Assembly: GCA_032250805.1 (NCBI GenBank)
Contig: JAVVEM010000003.1
Span: 1-64,000 of the forward strand
DNA length: 64,000 nucleotides
Reading direction: 5' to 3'
From: B18-G4 sp032250805
GTDB lineage: Bacteria; Bacteroidota; Bacteroidia; Bacteroidales; B18-G4
Position numbers and translations under genes: made by a program. Below the pieces are notes generated by a model that had not been told where the DNA came from, did no database searches, and saw only the letters and a list, made by a program, of their open reading frames with translations. Positions 17,063-24,384 of the stretch are shown here, one piece after another (within the stretch, counting starts at the first letter, position 1; the number at the start of each line of letters is the position of its first letter).

Positions 17063-17146
17063 CAGTTAGCCCGGATATTGAAAGCATTGCCAAATCTTAT
17101 ACTCAGAAGCTGCCAGCAACTAACCTTCATCCGGGCTTTTTTTATT
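17063..17146 (+). ncRNA. Candidate small RNA with terminator hairpin, about 80 nt
   Basis: Starting about 5 bases after an exact TTG-N20-TAnnTTTG promoter, this unit ends in an intrinsic terminator. AGCCCGGAT (17068-17076) pairs with ATCCGGGCT (17129-17137), followed by seven T. The arms enclose about 52 bases with little strong internal pairing (GCTG/CAGC at 17109-17117 is the best). GTTAG (17065-17069) can also pair with CTAAC (17120-17124), which would make an H-type pseudoknot with, or compete with, the terminator stem. It is not a tRNA, tmRNA, SRP RNA or 6S RNA by size or motifs. The family is unknown to me. Confidence 0.6.
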
Positions 17147-17174
17147 GTCCTTAATCAAGTCTTAAACAAAAATG

Positions 17175-17213
17175 AAAAAGGGATATTTCTCAATACAGGG
17201 ATATCCTTTTTTT
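17175..17213. terminator. Probable bidirectional terminator
   Basis: AAAAAGGGATAT (17175-17186) pairs with ATATCCTTTTTTT (17201-17213), one G-U pair, 14-base loop. The flanking A and T runs suit termination on both strands. It would stop rightward read-through from valS or the putative RNA, and leftward transcription from the DUF4159 gene. Confidence 0.7.
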
Positions 17214-17303
17214 AATGCCCGTTTGTGATCTCTTAATGGTCTGGTTGTATGCCGGGTTAGGTTTCCCGGCTATGCGTTCAGAACTTTGTTCGATGTATGG
17301 CTG

Positions 17304-17954
17304 CTACTGAGTAAAAGCAAACTGCAGAATATTGGCTCCCATCTTCAGCGCTTTCAGGCGTGTTTCTTCCGAATCGTTATGCACGGCAGCATCTTCCCAG
17401 CCATCGCCGAGGTCGCATTCATAGGTATAAAAGCATACCAGCCTGCCCTCAAAGAGCAGCCCAAAACCCTGCGGGCTTTTATCATCATGTACATGCACCT
17501 TTGGCAAACCTTTCGGGAAACTGTATTCCTGGTGATAGATGGGATGGTCGAACGGGAGTTCGACAAAATCAAGTTCCGGAAATACCTTTTTCATCTGTGG
17601 CCGGATGAATTTATCAAGACCATAATTGTCATCGATATGTAAAAATCCCCCGGAAATCAGATAATCCCTTAAATTTTTTACATCCTGGGCTGAAAAAACA
17701 ACATTCCCATGACCCGTCATATGAATAAAGGGATAATTAAAAATATCAGGACTCCCCACCTCAACAGTTGCGTAATTGGCTGCCATGCCGGTGCCGAGGT
17801 TTTCGTTGCAAAATTTGATGAGGTTGGGCAATGATGTTGGATTGGCGTACCAGTCGCCTCCGCCACTGTATTTTAACAGCGCGATCTGCACCTGGGCTGT
17901 TGTTGAAAGATGCAGCAGAACTGTAAGGAAGAATATGATAATTGACTTTGTCAT
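17304..17954 (-). CDS. DUF4159-domain exported protein
   Basis: A 216-residue protein with a signal peptide (MTKSIIIFFLTVLLHLSTTA). It has the DUF4159 core: LLKYSGGGDWYANPTSLPNLIKF, the PFIHMTGHG strand, LRDYLISGGFLHIDDNYG, and ELPFDHPIYHQEYSFPKGLPKVH. The fold resembles a glutamine-amidotransferase-like Rossmann domain without obvious catalytic residues. Family function is unknown, and members are common in Bacteroidota and Planctomycetota. A -7 box TATTTTTG lies at 17990-17997 (minus strand), with a TTG 16 bases further upstream, which is shorter than usual. Confidence 0.85.
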   Translation of the reverse strand: MTKSIIIFFLTVLLHLSTTAQVQIALLKYSGGGDWYANPTSLPNLIKFCNENLGTGMAANYATVEVGSPDIFNYPFIHMTGHGNVVFSAQDVKNLRDYLISGGFLHIDDNYGLDKFIRPQMKKVFPELDFVELPFDHPIYHQEYSFPKGLPKVHVHDDKSPQGFGLLFEGRLVCFYTYECDLGDGWEDAAVHNDSEETRLKALKMGANILQFAFTQ

Positions 17955-18034
17955 TTAATAAAATCTGTTACACTTCAATTGTATAAAACCAAAAATAGCT
18001 GCAATATATTGTACAACGAAAATTGGTATTGTAT

Positions 18035-18748
18035 TTATCTCTTTTTCCCTTCATTTATCAACGCAAGCGTATGACAGGCAACAATTCCGGCAGTTTCGGT
18101 GCGCAGCCTGCTCTTGCCAAGGCTTGCGGTGCTGTATCCATTTTCTGTTGCCATCCTTACTTCTTCGGGACTAAAATCGCCTTCAGGGCCTATCAGGATG
18201 GTAGTGTGCTGCCCGGGCTTGCAAAGCGTTTGCAGGGGCGGATGGTCGCCTTCTTCCACATAGGCAATATATTTTTCGCCTTCGCGCTTTGCCGAAACAT
18301 AGGTTTTAAAATCCATTTGTCCGTTCAGTATGGGGTGATATGCCTTTATGGATTGCTTCATTGCTGCAATGATCACTTTTTCGAGGCGTTCAGTTTTTAC
18401 TGCCCTTCGCTCCGAACGCATACAGATCAATGGAGTGATCTCATCAATCCCTATCTCTGTTGTTTTTTCCAGAAACCATTCAAAACGGTTTATGTTTTTT
18501 GTGGGGGCGATAGCGACATGCAGATAGAAATTTCTTTTGCCAAAATCTTTTTCGTGCCTGATTATTTTCACTTCGCACCGCCGGTGGTCTTCGTTGGCGA
18601 GCTGTCCTGTATACATACCTCCAATACCATCCGTGAGCATGACCTGATCGCCTGTGTGCATGCGTAAAACCTTTAAACAGTGCTTTGATTCCTGCTCGCT
18701 CAGGGTATAATGGTCTCCCTGCAATTCCGGTGCATAAAAGAGTTGCAC
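18035..18748 (-). CDS. rsmE: 16S rRNA m3U1498 methyltransferase RsmE
   Basis: RsmE methylates N3 of U1498 in the decoding centre of 16S rRNA. The 237-residue product has the N-terminal PUA-like RNA-binding part (KHCLKVLRMHTGDQVMLTDG) and a C-terminal SPOUT knot. The S-adenosylmethionine-binding motifs are LIGPEGDFS (185-193) and LGKSRLRTETA (210-220). It starts only 4 bases after the stop of the large T9SS protein gene upstream, an odd pairing that suggests read-through transcription from the secreted-protein promoter. Confidence 0.95.
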   Translation of the reverse strand: MQLFYAPELQGDHYTLSEQESKHCLKVLRMHTGDQVMLTDGIGGMYTGQLANEDHRRCEVKIIRHEKDFGKRNFYLHVAIAPTKNINRFEWFLEKTTEIGIDEITPLICMRSERRAVKTERLEKVIIAAMKQSIKAYHPILNGQMDFKTYVSAKREGEKYIAYVEEGDHPPLQTLCKPGQHTTILIGPEGDFSPEEVRMATENGYSTASLGKSRLRTETAGIVACHTLALINEGKKR

Positions 18749-18752
18749 AAGC

Positions 18753-21700
18753 TTATTGAATGATGATCTTTTTGTTTACACTAAAGCCGGAAGCAGTAAA
18801 CTGCATGACATAAATTCCCGGCCTGAAGTTTGATCCGTCAAAAATGGCAGTATTTTCATTCATGCCGATAATCGCAGAGTAAAGCACTTTTCCATGCATA
18901 TCGCTTACCTGCATGCTTACTGATCCATTCCTTTCGGGAAGTACAATGTTAAATGTTGCATCCGAAGGATTGGGATAAATAAGGATCCCGGCATCCCTGT
19001 CAGTTGGCTCGTTTATGGCAACAGCATTTGAAACCTGTACATTGTCAATGTAGATATTGTTCCCGTAACGGCCAAATGATTCGAAGCGGATTTTTATACC
19101 GCTCTGGCCGGCCCAGGGGGTAAGATCGAGGATATTGCAATCAACGCCATAGCCCGAACCGCACCAGTCGTCGGCACTTTGCGGAACAAACGACTCCTCA
19201 GTTTCGGGGCTTGTTTCCAGTTCCTCAAGTGATGCAGCATAGATGCGGGTCCAGGTAGCACCACAATCGTCAGAAACGGAAGCGATCAAACTATCTTCAA
19301 GTGAAAACCTGCTGGCATAAGCATGCTCAAACATAATGCCTACCGAATTGAATGCACTCAGGTCGAGGGGCGGTGATACCAGATAATCGCGCGGACCAAA
19401 GGAGTAGTAATTAAAAATGTTGATCCAGGCTGCATTGCTTCCCGGGCTGTTGCCTTGCACTTCAGTCATTTCCCATGTAATTTTCATGTCGGGGTTTTCA
19501 ATGGTCCAGCCGGCATCGTCAAGGCTGCCATTTTCAAAGGTTTCCTCGTAAGGCAGGGGCATGCCGCCAATGTGGATATAATCATTCCGGGTGAGATAGC
19601 TCTGACCATTTGAATTTTCAGCAATGAGCGTGACAGAATACGAACCTGCCTCGTTGAACTTCACTACCGGATGCTGTGAGGTTTCACTCGTTCCATCAAG
19701 GAAGGTCACAGTGCCGGGGTTAAACTGCCATTGCCATGAATTGGGGCAATTCAGGCTTTGGTCGGTAAAATGAACCACATCCGAAGCGCAGGGGATCAAT
19801 TCGTCAGCAGTAAAATCAACTTCCGGAAGTATCGTTTCACTCACTTCAATGTATGCAGCCATAATCAGCGAATCTTCTCCATGGTCATTCATTACTTTTA
19901 ATTTCACCTCAAAGAATCCGGGCACATCATAGCTGATGCCCTGTGGGTTTTTATCGCTTGATGAAACTGTATTCGCGCCTTCAAATGTCCACTCAAAATA
20001 ATGCGGTACTCCGCCCGACTGGTCATAAAAATCAACTGAACAACCGGGGGGGATCAGTGTTTCGGAGCTTGTGAAGGCTGCAGTGGGGGCACCCGACCAC
20101 AGGTCAGAGCTCCACATGCCTCTGCCATAAGTACCTGCACGGATAACATCCTTGCTGATACTGTCGGGATGATAGAATATTTCAATTTCATTTACCGAAG
20201 CATCAACCGGAAGACCATCATTAAACCATATCCAGTCGTCCATGCCTTCTTCTTTGTAAAAAACGCCCAGATCAGAACTTACGTAAAGTCCTTCATTGCT
20301 GTTTTTGTAAAAGGCGATGGAAGTTTTATGCACATCGGGAAGTGATCCGCTAATGTCGGTCCAGCTGAGTCCTTTGTCCTCGCTTTTATAAACACTCGAA
20401 TTCAAAAGAATGTACACAATGTTTTCGTCGTGGGGATGTGCTTCAATATCGCCGGGTGTTGCAACTTGCGGCAAAAATTGTGTGATATTGTACCATAGCG
20501 GATTGCTGCTGAATGCATCATCAGTTCTGAACACTTTATCGTCATACCTGCCGGCGTAGAGTATATTGGTATTGGCCGGCGATTGTTCCAGCACGGCCAT
20601 GTTGTTTCCGTTGGTGCCACCAAGGTTATCCGAGATCTTTTTCCAGCTTATCTGGTTGCTGCCTGCTTTTACATTATTACTGCGCCATATATTTTTATAT
20701 CCGATAAACATCACATTGGCATTATGTTCATCAAGAATAAATGGTGTGATCCAGGCTCCTGATTCGTCGATGCCATACTGGCCATTTTCACACACGACCG
20801 TTTGAAAGTTATTGTTAAGATAGCGTGCAACGCTGCCATAATAAAGTGATGCGTAGCTGTATTGTGGTTCTGTGTGGTCGATAATACATTCGAAGCCATC
20901 GCCGCCGCGTGTAAAATCCCAGCCATTACCATTATAGGTTGATGTTCCGTTATCCTGATATCCATTGATTACCAGGTCTTTTACCGTAGCACTCTGGCCA
21001 ATTTTGTACACCTGGCTGATGGGCATCCCGTCGGTGATCACAGTCCAGTTTGTTCCGCCATTGGCAGTCCAGTAAATGCCACCGTCGTTTCCGGCATATA
21101 GCCTGCCATCAACGGGGTTATACTCAAGTACATGGAGGTCGGCATGCACGGCCGGCACGCCGCAATCGCCCCACCAGTGGGAGCTGATCTGCCAGGTAGC
21201 TCCTCCATCGGATGATTTGAAGCAGTTTACGCCGCCGGCAAAGATGATGTTTTCGTTGAGCGGATCGGCAGCGATATCGAGGTCATACCAGGCCTGGCCG
21301 CCACTGCCGCCTTCACAACCCCAGCTCATAATGTTGGGCGAATCTGACATTTCAGTAAAACTGTCGCCTGCATCTGTTGAACGGTATAAGGCATCGAATT
21401 CAGAATCACCCGTAACGAGGAAGTAAACAACTTCTGTATTTGCAGGAGTAACTGCGATCACTCCACGTGCACCGGTTGAGAGTCCGTTCGTGATCTTATT
21501 CCAAGTATTACCGCCATCGGTGGTTTTATAAAAATCGCCGCTTTTACTTGCGAATAAGGTTGCAGGGTCATTTTCTTTGAATACAATTTCCTTAAAATTG
21601 CCGCCGATCTGCTGTGTCCAGCTCTGGGCTGCATCGGTTGTAATATAGATGCCGTAATTTGTGGCAATGTAAAGGATGTCAGGATTTGTTGGGTGCATGA

Positions 21701-22409
21701 TCATTCTACCAACAGTGCGGTTTTCAATACCTGTATTGGCATTACTCCAGTTTATGCCTCCATCAGTTGATTTCAATACGCCTATGCCTGCTGCGTCACC
21801 GGCATCACGGTCGCCGGTACCCATATAAATGATGTCGGGGTTTGTATAGTCAACGGCAATGGCCGAAACACCCAGGGTAGGGAGGCCATCGCAATAGCTG
21901 GTCCAGCTTGCACCACCATCATGTGTAATCCATAAACCTCCGGCCGGAGCCCCGGCAAAAATGATGTCAGGGTCGGTTGGGTGAAAAGCAATGGCATTCA
22001 GCCTTCCCAGACCGCGATACCCTTTGCCGTTGGGGATCGTAAACGGTCCGAGGTTTTCCCAGTCGCCCGAAGGGGATTTTGCAGCCGGGTTATTTTCCAT
22101 AAATTTATGGTACTCATTCCATACGTGGTTTTCAGGGTAGCGGTCGCCATTAGGCTTGACGCGCCAGCGCATGCGGTATTCCCATCGCTTAAATGGCTTA
22201 TATCCGTTGCTTCTGGTGATCTCACGGCCTTCCCAATAGGTGTAGAAAGCATGCTGTACGTCGAAGAAATTTACACCCGGATCCTGCATCATCTCAATCC
22301 AGTATGGATGATCGGCATAGTCAGGCGTTGCTGTTTTGTTTGTTCCCTGTGCAGAGACATACAGGCTGAATACAACTGTAAATACAGTCAGAAGAATAGT
22401 TTTTTTCAT
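18753..22409 (-). CDS. Sortilin-like (VPS10/BNR) T9SS-exported surface protein
   Basis: A 1218-residue secreted protein. After a signal peptide (MKKTILLTVFTVVFSLYVSA) comes a large beta-propeller region of sortilin/BNR-type repeats with Asp-box-like words (STDGGINW, TTDGGNTW, SEDKGLSW) from about 130 to 760. Two PKD domains follow (AAFTSSETLIPPG...; VDFTADELIPCA...). Next is a jelly-roll domain like cleaved adhesin/MAM (LPYEETFENGSLDDAGW to YIDNVQVSN). The end is a T9SS type A sorting domain (ILIYPNPSDATFNI to the final KKIIIQ). ATG 22409 was chosen over the TTG one codon upstream; a -7 box lies at 22436-22443. No glycosidase active site is recognisable, so binding or adhesion is more likely than catalysis. 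Confidence 0.88.
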   Translation of the reverse strand: MKKTILLTVFTVVFSLYVSAQGTNKTATPDYADHPYWIEMMQDPGVNFFDVQHAFYTYWEGREITRSNGYKPFKRWEYRMRWRVKPNGDRYPENHVWNEYHKFMENNPAAKSPSGDWENLGPFTIPNGKGYRGLGRLNAIAFHPTDPDIIFAGAPAGGLWITHDGGASWTSYCDGLPTLGVSAIAVDYTNPDIIYMGTGDRDAGDAAGIGVLKSTDGGINWSNANTGIENRTVGRMIMHPTNPDILYIATNYGIYITTDAAQSWTQQIGGNFKEIVFKENDPATLFASKSGDFYKTTDGGNTWNKITNGLSTGARGVIAVTPANTEVVYFLVTGDSEFDALYRSTDAGDSFTEMSDSPNIMSWGCEGGSGGQAWYDLDIAADPLNENIIFAGGVNCFKSSDGGATWQISSHWWGDCGVPAVHADLHVLEYNPVDGRLYAGNDGGIYWTANGGTNWTVITDGMPISQVYKIGQSATVKDLVINGYQDNGTSTYNGNGWDFTRGGDGFECIIDHTEPQYSYASLYYGSVARYLNNNFQTVVCENGQYGIDESGAWITPFILDEHNANVMFIGYKNIWRSNNVKAGSNQISWKKISDNLGGTNGNNMAVLEQSPANTNILYAGRYDDKVFRTDDAFSSNPLWYNITQFLPQVATPGDIEAHPHDENIVYILLNSSVYKSEDKGLSWTDISGSLPDVHKTSIAFYKNSNEGLYVSSDLGVFYKEEGMDDWIWFNDGLPVDASVNEIEIFYHPDSISKDVIRAGTYGRGMWSSDLWSGAPTAAFTSSETLIPPGCSVDFYDQSGGVPHYFEWTFEGANTVSSSDKNPQGISYDVPGFFEVKLKVMNDHGEDSLIMAAYIEVSETILPEVDFTADELIPCASDVVHFTDQSLNCPNSWQWQFNPGTVTFLDGTSETSQHPVVKFNEAGSYSVTLIAENSNGQSYLTRNDYIHIGGMPLPYEETFENGSLDDAGWTIENPDMKITWEMTEVQGNSPGSNAAWINIFNYYSFGPRDYLVSPPLDLSAFNSVGIMFEHAYASRFSLEDSLIASVSDDCGATWTRIYAASLEELETSPETEESFVPQSADDWCGSGYGVDCNILDLTPWAGQSGIKIRFESFGRYGNNIYIDNVQVSNAVAINEPTDRDAGILIYPNPSDATFNIVLPERNGSVSMQVSDMHGKVLYSAIIGMNENTAIFDGSNFRPGIYVMQFTASGFSVNKKIIIQ

Positions 22410-22435
22410 CAATTGATTATTATGGTTAGTACCTG

Positions 22436-22443
22436 CAAAGTTA
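22436..22443 (-). promoter_or_regulatory. Putative -7 box for the sortilin-like gene
   Basis: TAACTTTG on the minus strand, an exact TAnnTTTG match, 26 bases before ATG 22409. The -33 region falls in repeat cluster R4 and has no TTG at the usual spacing. Confidence 0.55.
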
Positions 22444-22454
22444 ATATTTATTTT

Positions 22455-22600
22455 TGGTGTTTCAGTGATTCAGTGTTTCAGTGTTTTCGCATCCACCGAA
22501 GCTTTTCATCCTTCTCCGGGGCTTCGGATGATGAGAGGCGCAGGTGGACAGGGTTTCATGCCTGCCCCGAGAACTCGGTGGCTTTATGGCTTATAATCAG
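22455..22600. repeat. Intergenic repeat cluster, copy R4 (first part)
   Basis: Homologous in inverted orientation to about 2259-2390: both contain the TTTCAGTG microrepeat, a CATCCACCGAAGC or near-identical word, a GATGAGAGGCG word, and the CCTGCCCCGAGAAC word. The 24 bases at 22551-22574 are identical to 7891-7914. The remainder of 22410-23087 holds an inverted repeat, a second repeat part and a terminator, but no gene on the plus strand that I can support. Confidence 0.75.
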
Positions 22601-22683
22601 AGATCAGATATTTGATATCAGATATCAGAATTGTGGGGCCGCTCGACTTCGCCCGCGATGACAACGATATCCGTGGGAAATGT

Positions 22684-22736
22684 AATAAGGGCGCGGCGCT
22701 CCAAAGAAATTAGTTATTGTGCGCCGCGCCCTTATT
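22684..22736. repeat. Perfect 16-bp GC-rich inverted repeat
   Basis: AATAAGGGCGCGGCGC (22684-22699) and its exact reverse complement (22721-22736) flank a 21-base A/T-rich loop. The central 11 bp are almost pure G/C. No T-run follows on either strand apart from the TTATT inside the arm, so it is not a typical terminator; it could be a REP-like element or a transcript-stabilising hairpin. Confidence 0.8.
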
Positions 22737-22744
22737 CCTTTAAG

Positions 22745-22990
22745 CAAAACCTTGAATTGTTATCCCGAACGGCAGTCGAGGGATTGCCGAATGTTCTGCA
22801 AAACGCTGGCAGGTGCATTAAACTAATTTACTGCACAACGCTGGGAGGTCCTTCCCCCGATCCCGGGCACTCGGGAGGGGTCAGGATGACAGCTTATTTT
22901 AACTGGCGCAGGTGTAAAACTTGTAAATTGTAAAGTGTAAATTTTAAAACTTCCATGTTCATCATTCCCTCTCCCCATCCCCCCATCTCC
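22745..22990. repeat. Intergenic repeat cluster, copy R4 (second part)
   Basis: Contains variants of the TTATCCCGAACGGCAGTCGAGGG and GGGTCAGGATGAC type words, a partial direct repeat (CAAAACGCTGGCAGGT / CACAACGCTGGGAGGT), and at 22947-22968 a 22-base word that is the exact reverse complement of 2087-2108. CCCC-rich tracts end the segment. Confidence 0.65.
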
Positions 22991-23018
22991 CCCTCCGGCG
23001 GGGTATTCCTGAAAACAA

Positions 23019-23069
23019 AAAGCACCATGCACTGCATGCGCCCTCCATGGCATGCGAACATGATGCTTT
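23019..23069 (-). terminator. Terminator of the cytochrome bd operon
   Basis: On the minus strand AAAGCATCATG pairs with CATGGTGCTTT (11 bp, one G-U), extended by an inner GCATGC/GCATGC pairing, then TTTTTGTTTTC. It lies about 20 bases past the stop codon of the 39-residue small gene, placing that gene inside the cyd transcript. Confidence 0.85.
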
Positions 23070-23087
23070 CCAATAAATTAAAGTAAT

Positions 23088-23207
23088 TTACTGATTATTT
23101 TCAGCGTTTTTCTTTTCAAATTTTTTAAGGGCCATGAGAACCAGCCGGTAACTAAGGTAAATAAGCACGGGCCAGCCGATCAGCCATAATATTTCTCTCA
23201 GGTACAT
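23088..23207 (-). CDS. Small membrane protein, CydX-like position (39 residues)
   Basis: An ATG at 23207 opens a 39-codon frame. It reads MYLREILWLIGWPVLIYLSY, then RLVLMALKKFEKKNAENNQ, and TAA. One hydrophobic helix (about residues 6-28) is followed by a Lys/Glu/Asn-rich tail, the topology of CydX/CydS/CydH small subunits of cytochrome bd oxidases. It starts 18 bases after cydB and ends before the operon terminator. CydX of E. coli is 37 residues; no sequence identity is claimed. The role as bd-oxidase accessory subunit is an inference from size, topology and position. Confidence 0.75.
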   Translation of the reverse strand: MYLREILWLIGWPVLIYLSYRLVLMALKKFEKKNAENNQ

Positions 23208-23225
23208 AATCAAAAGTATTTTCGG

Positions 23226-24383
23226 TTAATAAACATGAGTATCTTCTCCCATTTCCCCGGCGGTGATCTTCTTATTGCTGATCGACTTCCAGGCATACCA
23301 GATATACGCAAAAATGAAAGGTACGAGCAGCGACACATAACTCATTGCCGTAAGGGTATAATGGCTCGACGAAGCATTTTCGATGGTTAGTGAGCTCTGG
23401 ATGTTGGTGTAAGATGGATAAAAGGCAGTATTGTTAAATCCTGCTACAAGGAAAAGTGCAAAAACTGTGAGGATGGTACCAATACCGGCAGCCCAGATCC
23501 CTTTGGTATGGCATTTTTCGTAATTCACCAGGGGCCGGATGATCCCCATCAGCACAAACAACACCCCCAACAGAAAGATGATCAGTACCACAGGCATTTG
23601 CAGGAAGTTGTGAAGGTATTTAAATGCCTCGGGCGAGACCATCCTGGTGTCGGGATCCACAGCATAGCCTTTCATTACGAGCAGGTTAACCAGAAAGAAC
23701 AGAAAGAAAAACAGAAAAGGAGCTGCATTTCTGATCAGGGCTTTCTTAAGGCGGAGTGTGATGTTTTCTTCATCAACCGAATTCATAAAATAAAGCACGG
23801 CAAGCACTCTGGCAAGAAAAAACACTGCAAGACCGAGCGAGAGATTTATAAAAACAGGATATCTGGTAAAGTCGAATGCCAGTTCAAGTCCGCGATAAGC
23901 ACTTTCCCATTCTACCTGGTTAAGAACGCTCAGTTTGAAGGGCGATCCGGTAAAAAAAGTCGCAACAGCAGTGCCAATCAGTACCGTACCCAGCAAACCA
24001 TTGACAAAAAGGAATCCTTCATAGGTTCTCCTGCCCAGAAAATTACCTGCTTTGGTGCGAAATTCATAAGAAACTGCCTGTACGATAAATGCAAAAAGTA
24101 TGATTATCCATACCCAGTAGGCACCCCCGAAGCTGCTTGCATAAAAGAGTGGGAAGGACGCAAAAAATGCCCCTCCAAAAGTTACGAGTGTGGTAAAAGT
24201 AAACTCCCACTTACGGCCCAGGGCATTGATCAGGATGGTTCTTTGCATTTTCGTCTTTCCGAGCGAATAGATCAGCGTTTGGCCACCCTGCACAAACATC
24301 AGGAATACCAGTAATGCAGCAAGGACAGATATGATGATCCACCAGTACTGCTGAAGTGCTAAATGTGATAGTGTTTCAAACAT
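23226..24383 (-). CDS. cydB: Cytochrome bd ubiquinol/menaquinol oxidase subunit II
   Basis: CydB is the second large subunit of the bd oxidase, an inner-membrane quinol oxidase with high oxygen affinity. The 385-residue product has about nine hydrophobic helices. Recognisable blocks are the GGQTLIYSLGKTKMQRTILINALGRKWEFTFTTLVTFGGAFFASFPLFYASSFGGAYW-type N-terminal region, which includes the family W-E-x-T segment (partial words given: RKWEFTFTTLVTFGGAFFA). The start lies one base after the cydA stop, so translation is probably coupled. A small CydX-like gene follows. Confidence 0.95.
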   Translation of the reverse strand: MFETLSHLALQQYWWIIISVLAALLVFLMFVQGGQTLIYSLGKTKMQRTILINALGRKWEFTFTTLVTFGGAFFASFPLFYASSFGGAYWVWIIILFAFIVQAVSYEFRTKAGNFLGRRTYEGFLFVNGLLGTVLIGTAVATFFTGSPFKLSVLNQVEWESAYRGLELAFDFTRYPVFINLSLGLAVFFLARVLAVLYFMNSVDEENITLRLKKALIRNAAPFLFFFLFFLVNLLVMKGYAVDPDTRMVSPEAFKYLHNFLQMPVVLIIFLLGVLFVLMGIIRPLVNYEKCHTKGIWAAGIGTILTVFALFLVAGFNNTAFYPSYTNIQSSLTIENASSSHYTLTAMSYVSLLVPFIFAYIWYAWKSISNKKITAGEMGEDTHVY

Positions 24384-24384
24384 C

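Noticed and set aside
17063..17146. tRNA, tmRNA, SRP or 6S RNA for the hairpin unit after valS
   Set aside because: No cloverleaf, no GGAA SRP tetraloop, no tmRNA tag frame, and it is too short for 6S RNA.
17079..17220. Small protein from TTG 17079 through the putative RNA
   Set aside because: It runs through the terminator stem, has no ATG start or codon bias, and the hairpin structure explains the region better.
22684..22736. Intrinsic terminator at the 16-bp GC-rich inverted repeat
   Set aside because: There is no T-run after either arm; the true cyd operon terminator is at 23019-23069.
21981..22933. Rightward frames of 226 and 100 codons at the start of the sortilin-like gene and in R4
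   Set aside because: Antisense of the large T9SS gene plus repeat DNA; the shared peptide with R2 reflects the DNA repeat, not a protein family.
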